The position numbers were made by a program, and so were the translations under genes. Below the pieces are notes generated by a model. The model was not told the DNA's origin and searched no databases. It saw nothing but the letters and a program-made list of their open reading frames with translations. A DNA stretch of 64,000 bases from Pseudomonas sp. GTDB lineage: Bacteria; Pseudomonadota; Gammaproteobacteria; Pseudomonadales; Pseudomonadaceae. Position 1 is the first letter of the stretch. The number at the start of each line of letters is the position of its first letter. The DNA is taken from assembly GCF_030690725.1 (NCBI RefSeq), contig NZ_JAUYGD010000068.1:101707-165706 (forward strand). The letters are read 5' to 3'. Shown piece by piece: positions 61,188-64,000 of the stretch.

Positions 61188-62059
61188 GCGCCCCGGCAAT
61201 ACCCGCCGCTGCCGAACTGATTCTGCCGGCGCCCGCCAAGCTCAACCTGATGCTGCACATCCTCGGCCGCCGCGCCGACGGTTATCACGAACTGCAAACC
61301 CTGTTTCAGTTTCTCGACTTCGGTGACGAGTTGGGCTTTGCCCTGCGCAGCGACGGTGAAATTCACCTGCATACGCCCATCGACGGCGTGCCCCACGACA
61401 GCAACCTGATCGTGCGCGCCGCGCGACTGCTGCAACAACACGCAAACTGCACACAGGGTGCCGACATCTGGCTGGACAAACGCCTGCCCATGGGCGGCGG
61501 CATTGGTGGCGGCAGCTCGGATGCCGCTACCACCCTGCTCGGCCTGAACCATCTGTGGCGACTGGGCTGCAGCGAAGAACAACTGGCCACCCTGGGCCTG
61601 AGCCTCGGCGCGGACGTGCCGGTATTTGTGCGCGGCCACGCCGCCTTTGCCGAAGGCGTCGGTGAAAAGCTGCAACCGGTGACCCTGAGCGAACCTTGGT
61701 TTCTTGTCGCAATTCCGCAAGTACTTGTCAGCACAGCGGAAATTTTCTCCGACCCCGAGTTGACACGGGATACGCCGCCCATTAAAGTTCGCAGCCTTCT
61801 TGAGGGGGGTGGTCGTAATGACTGCCAGCCGGTGGTCACGAAGCGTTATTCAGAAGTTCGTAACGCTTTGATCTTGTTGAACAAATTTGTTCCAACCAGA
61901 TTAACCGGCACTGGAGCTTGTGTGTTTGGGAGCTTCCCAAACCAGGACGATGCTGATAAAGTCGCCCGCCAACTTCCAGCCACATTGCCAAGTTTTATTG
62001 CCCAAGGCCGTAACATTTCGATGTTGCACCGCAAGCTCGAAACATTGGTCGGGAAGTGA
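61184..62059 (+). CDS. ispE: 4-diphosphocytidyl-2-C-methyl-D-erythritol kinase
   Basis: MEP isoprenoid pathway kinase, 291 residues. GHMP-kinase motifs: PAPAKLNLMLHILGRRADGY, ATP loop PMGGGIGGGSSDAATTLLGL and late TGTGACVFGSF. Its ATG overlaps lolB; tRNA-Gln and prs follow, as in P. aeruginosa. The C-terminal third is less GC-rich than the first part, but the frame is intact. Confidence 0.94.
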   Translation: MSAPAIPAAAELILPAPAKLNLMLHILGRRADGYHELQTLFQFLDFGDELGFALRSDGEIHLHTPIDGVPHDSNLIVRAARLLQQHANCTQGADIWLDKRLPMGGGIGGGSSDAATTLLGLNHLWRLGCSEEQLATLGLSLGADVPVFVRGHAAFAEGVGEKLQPVTLSEPWFLVAIPQVLVSTAEIFSDPELTRDTPPIKVRSLLEGGGRNDCQPVVTKRYSEVRNALILLNKFVPTRLTGTGACVFGSFPNQDDADKVARQLPATLPSFIAQGRNISMLHRKLETLVGK

Positions 62060-62101
62060 ATGCAAGCGTTTAGCAATAAACGCACAGAGTTGTACGGTTG
62101 T

Positions 62102-62176
62102 AGGGGCGTCGCCAAGCGGTAAGGCACCAGGTTTTGATCCTGGCATGCGTTGGTTCGAATCCAGCCGCCCCTGCCA
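62102..62176 (+). tRNA. tRNA-Gln (anticodon TTG)
   Basis: A 75-base cloverleaf with encoded CCA. Acceptor AGGGGCG (62102-62108) pairs with CGCCCCT (62166-62172), discriminator G, then CCA. The anticodon stem is CCAGG/CCTGG with loop TTTTGAT, anticodon TTG at 62134-62136; the T arm is GTTGG-TTCGAAT-CCAGC. It lies between ispE and prs. Confidence 0.96.
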
Positions 62177-62221
62177 TTTCTGTACTCATCCAGGTATACC
62201 CTCAGCCGGCAGGTACTGCGC

Positions 62222-63163
62222 GTGTCCAAGATGATGGTCTTTACGGGGAACGCTAACCCCGATCTGGCGCGACGTATCGTACGTCAGCTGCACATTCCCC
62301 TCGGTGATGCTTCTGTCGGTAAGTTTTCCGACGGCGAGATCATGATTGAAATCAACGAAAACGTCCGCGGTAAAGACGTCTTCCTGATTCAACCGACGTG
62401 TGCGCCAACCAATGACAACCTGATGGAACTGGTAGTGATGGCCGACGCCTTCCGCCGCTCCTCAGCGACTCGAATTACTGCAGTTATCCCCTACTTTGGC
62501 TATGCCCGCCAGGATCGCCGTCCGCGCTCCGCTCGCGTGGCAATCAGCGCCAAAGTTGTGGCTGACATGCTCACCGTTGTAGGCATCGACCGGGTTTTGA
62601 CCGTCGACCTGCACGCGGACCAGATCCAGGGCTTCTTCGATATCCCGGTAGATAACATCTACGGCTCCCCAGTACTGGTGGACGATATCGAAGACCAGCG
62701 CTTTGAAAACCTGATGATCGTATCCCCGGACATCGGCGGCGTAGTGCGTGCACGCGCCGTGGCCAAGTCCCTGGGTGTTGACCTGGCGATCATCGACAAG
62801 CGCCGCGAGAAAGCCAACCACTCCGAAGTGATGCACATCATCGGTGATGTTGAAGGCCGTACCTGCATCCTGGTCGACGACATGGTGGATACCGCCGGCA
62901 CCCTGTGCCACGCCGCCAAAGCGCTGAAAGAACACGGCGCATCGAAAGTCTTCGCCTACGCCACACACGCCGTACTGTCTGGCCGTGCGATCGAGAACAT
63001 CGAAAATTCCGTACTCGACGAGCTGGTGGTGACCAACACCATCCCGCTGTCAGCCGCCGCGCAATCCTGTTCGCGTATTCGCCAACTGGATATCGCTCCG
63101 GTAGTCGCTGAGGCGGTTCGCCGTATCAGCAATGAAGAATCGATCAGCGCGATGTTCCGCTAA
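62222..63163 (+). CDS. prs: Ribose-phosphate pyrophosphokinase (PRPP synthetase)
   Basis: Makes PRPP from ribose 5-phosphate and ATP, feeding purine, pyrimidine, His and Trp synthesis. The protein has 313 residues; MVFTGNANPDLARRIVRQLH, GDASVGKFSDGEIMIEINEN, PYFGYARQDRR, VTVDLHADQIQGFF-like metal site and PRPP loop LVDDMVDTAGTLCHAA. I chose GTG 62222 (VSKMMVFTG), matching the family N terminus; ATG codons at 62231 and 62234 are alternatives. Confidence 0.95.
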   Translation: MSKMMVFTGNANPDLARRIVRQLHIPLGDASVGKFSDGEIMIEINENVRGKDVFLIQPTCAPTNDNLMELVVMADAFRRSSATRITAVIPYFGYARQDRRPRSARVAISAKVVADMLTVVGIDRVLTVDLHADQIQGFFDIPVDNIYGSPVLVDDIEDQRFENLMIVSPDIGGVVRARAVAKSLGVDLAIIDKRREKANHSEVMHIIGDVEGRTCILVDDMVDTAGTLCHAAKALKEHGASKVFAYATHAVLSGRAIENIENSVLDELVVTNTIPLSAAAQSCSRIRQLDIAPVVAEAVRRISNEESISAMFR

Positions 63164-63189
63164 CCCGGCCATCACCCTGAGCGCAACAC

Positions 63190-63210
63190 GCCTCACTGTG
63201 CCAGTGGGGC
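63190..63210 (+). terminator. Hairpin after prs
   Basis: GCCTCACTG-TGC-CAGTGGGGC stem followed by TTATT, 26 bases beyond the prs stop. It could attenuate transcription between prs and rplY. Confidence 0.6.
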
Positions 63211-63278
63211 TTATTACCTAACCGTCCGGTCGCTGGTCGCAAGCGTAAAGGGCGGTTTGGTTATTTTGGAGAAGTGCA

Positions 63279-63896
63279 ATGACTGTTGAATTTGCCCTGA
63301 ATGCTGAAGTGCGTTCCGACCTGGGGAAAGGTGCGAGCCGCCGCCTGCGTCGTAACGTTGCCATGGTTCCTGCCGTCATCTACGGTGGCGAAAAAGCCCC
63401 GATGTCGATCAGCTTGCTGGCCAAAGAACTGGCCAAACTGCTGGAAAACGAAGCTTCGTTTAGCCACGTTCTGACCCTGAACGTTGCCGGCAGCAATGAA
63501 AGCGTGCTGATCAAAGCTCTGCAGCGCCACCCAGCCAAAGGCCACGTGCTGCACGCTGACTTCGTTCGCGTTGTCGCCGGCCAGAAACTGACCGCTCACG
63601 TACCCCTGCACTTCCTCAACCAGGAAAGCTCGGTTGGCGTTAAGCAGCAAGGTGGCGAAGTCTCCCACGTAGCTGTGGAAGTAGAAGTTTCTTGCTTGCC
63701 GAAAGACCTGCCGGAATTCATCGAAGTCGACATGGCTGCCGTTGAAATTGGTCAGATCGTTCACCTGTCCGACCTCAAACTGCCAAAAGGCGTTGAGCTG
63801 GTTGCACTGGCTCACGGTAACGACCTGGCAGTGGCCAACATCCACGCCTCCCGCGTTGCCAAAGACGTAGAAGAAGGTGAAGGCGCTGCCGAGTAA
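63279..63896 (+). CDS. rplY: Ribosomal protein bL25 (long, CTC type)
   Basis: A 5S-rRNA-binding protein of the large subunit, 205 residues. The L25 domain (FALNAEVRSDLGKGASRRLR, VIYGGEKAPMSISLLAKELA) occupies the first ~95 residues, and a TL5/CTC-type C-terminal domain follows (VEVEVSCLPKDLPEFIEVDM), ending in an acidic tail. TTGGAGAAG gives a good ribosome site. Precedes pth. Confidence 0.96.
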   Translation: MTVEFALNAEVRSDLGKGASRRLRRNVAMVPAVIYGGEKAPMSISLLAKELAKLLENEASFSHVLTLNVAGSNESVLIKALQRHPAKGHVLHADFVRVVAGQKLTAHVPLHFLNQESSVGVKQQGGEVSHVAVEVEVSCLPKDLPEFIEVDMAAVEIGQIVHLSDLKLPKGVELVALAHGNDLAVANIHASRVAKDVEEGEGAAE

Positions 63897-63916
63897 CTCT
63901 CGCACCGCCGGAAAAC

Positions 63917-63942
63917 AGCCTGAGCGCACCAGCGTTCAGGCT
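63917..63942 (+). terminator. Hairpin after rplY
   Basis: AGCCTGAGCGC-ACCA-GCGTTCAGGCT stem followed by ATTTCC, 20 bases after the rplY stop and 24 before pth. The weak T-run suggests partial termination. Confidence 0.55.
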
Positions 63943-63965
63943 ATTTCCACGAAAGGGCTCCTGAC

Positions 63966-64000
63966 ATGACTGCCGTACAACTGATCGTCGGCCTGGGTAA
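63966..64000 (+). CDS. pth: Peptidyl-tRNA hydrolase, N-terminal fragment (cut by window edge)
   Basis: The first 11 complete codons read MTAVQLIVGLG with the next codon starting AA, the typical Pth N terminus. It follows rplY as in P. aeruginosa. Pth releases peptides from stalled peptidyl-tRNA. The rest lies beyond the window. Confidence 0.85.
   Translation, partial: MTAVQLIVGLG

Noticed and set aside
1..64000. CRISPR array, prophage or insertion sequence
   Set aside because: No evenly spaced direct repeats, integrase, transposase or phage structural genes were seen.

Overview
The window is a gamma-proteobacterial chromosome segment, almost certainly Pseudomonas. The right half has the gene order I recall from P. 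aeruginosa between PA4642 and PA4672: a PA4642-family gene, hpt, upp, uraA, hemH, a MerR regulator, phrB, murI, moeB, prmC, prfA, hemA, a TPR lipoprotein, lolB, ispE, tRNA-Gln, prs, rplY and pth. Pseudomonas-type REP sequences (GTAGGAGCGGCC core) and other Pseudomonas-like intergenic repeats are present. Codon use is strongly GC-rich except in one island at about 24.2-28.0 kb. The species is not P. aeruginosa, because the left half combines loci that are separate there.

Layout. 0-2 kb: a fused ABC exporter (cut by the window edge) and its HlyD partner. 2-3.3 kb: cbpA-cbpM co-chaperone pair. 3.3-8.3 kb: arcDABC arginine deiminase operon, with a small ORF coupled to the arcD start. 8.6-10.1 kb: ArsR regulator and an ArsO-like flavin monooxygenase, with a clear operator. 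10.1-11.5 kb: two exported proteins. 11.6-15.6 kb: hrpA helicase carrying a REP-derived in-frame insertion. 15.8-16.4 kb: cold-shock protein and a tautomerase. 16.5-20 kb: a GldA/F/G-type ABC system. 20.2-24.2 kb: glutamine synthetase-like ligase, aldehyde dehydrogenase and Fe-alcohol dehydrogenase, probably an amine or polyamine pathway. 24.2-28.0 kb: a low-GC three-gene island on the opposite strand, encoding two exported or membrane-anchored unknown proteins around a membrane-anchored ClpB-like AAA+ protein. 28.1-31.2 kb: a TRAP transporter. 31.4-34.4 kb: alpha/beta hydrolase, then TetR plus Old Yellow Enzyme. 34.5-41.3 kb: PA4642-family protein, SulP transporter, purine and pyrimidine salvage (hpt, upp, uraA) and an MFS transporter.

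41.4-53.3 kb: hemH, a nucleotide-sugar-epimerase-like protein, a renalase-like flavoprotein, a Trp-rich protein, then a tightly coupled nine-gene operon (DUF523/DUF1722, MerR, phrB, SnoaL-like, SDR, FAD amine oxidase, DUF1365, Cfa-like methyltransferase, DUF2878). A promoter carrying five TGTACA-type sites precedes this operon. Together this looks like a light- or singlet-oxygen-response unit joining DNA photorepair to membrane lipid modification, under a B12-independent LitR-type regulator. 53.4-64 kb: housekeeping genes for cell wall, cofactor, translation, heme, lipoprotein, isoprenoid and nucleotide functions, ending inside pth.

Two regions deserve most attention: the AAA+ island at 24.7-28.0 kb, which I cannot assign to any described system, and the TGTACA operator array at 44.85-44.94 kb.
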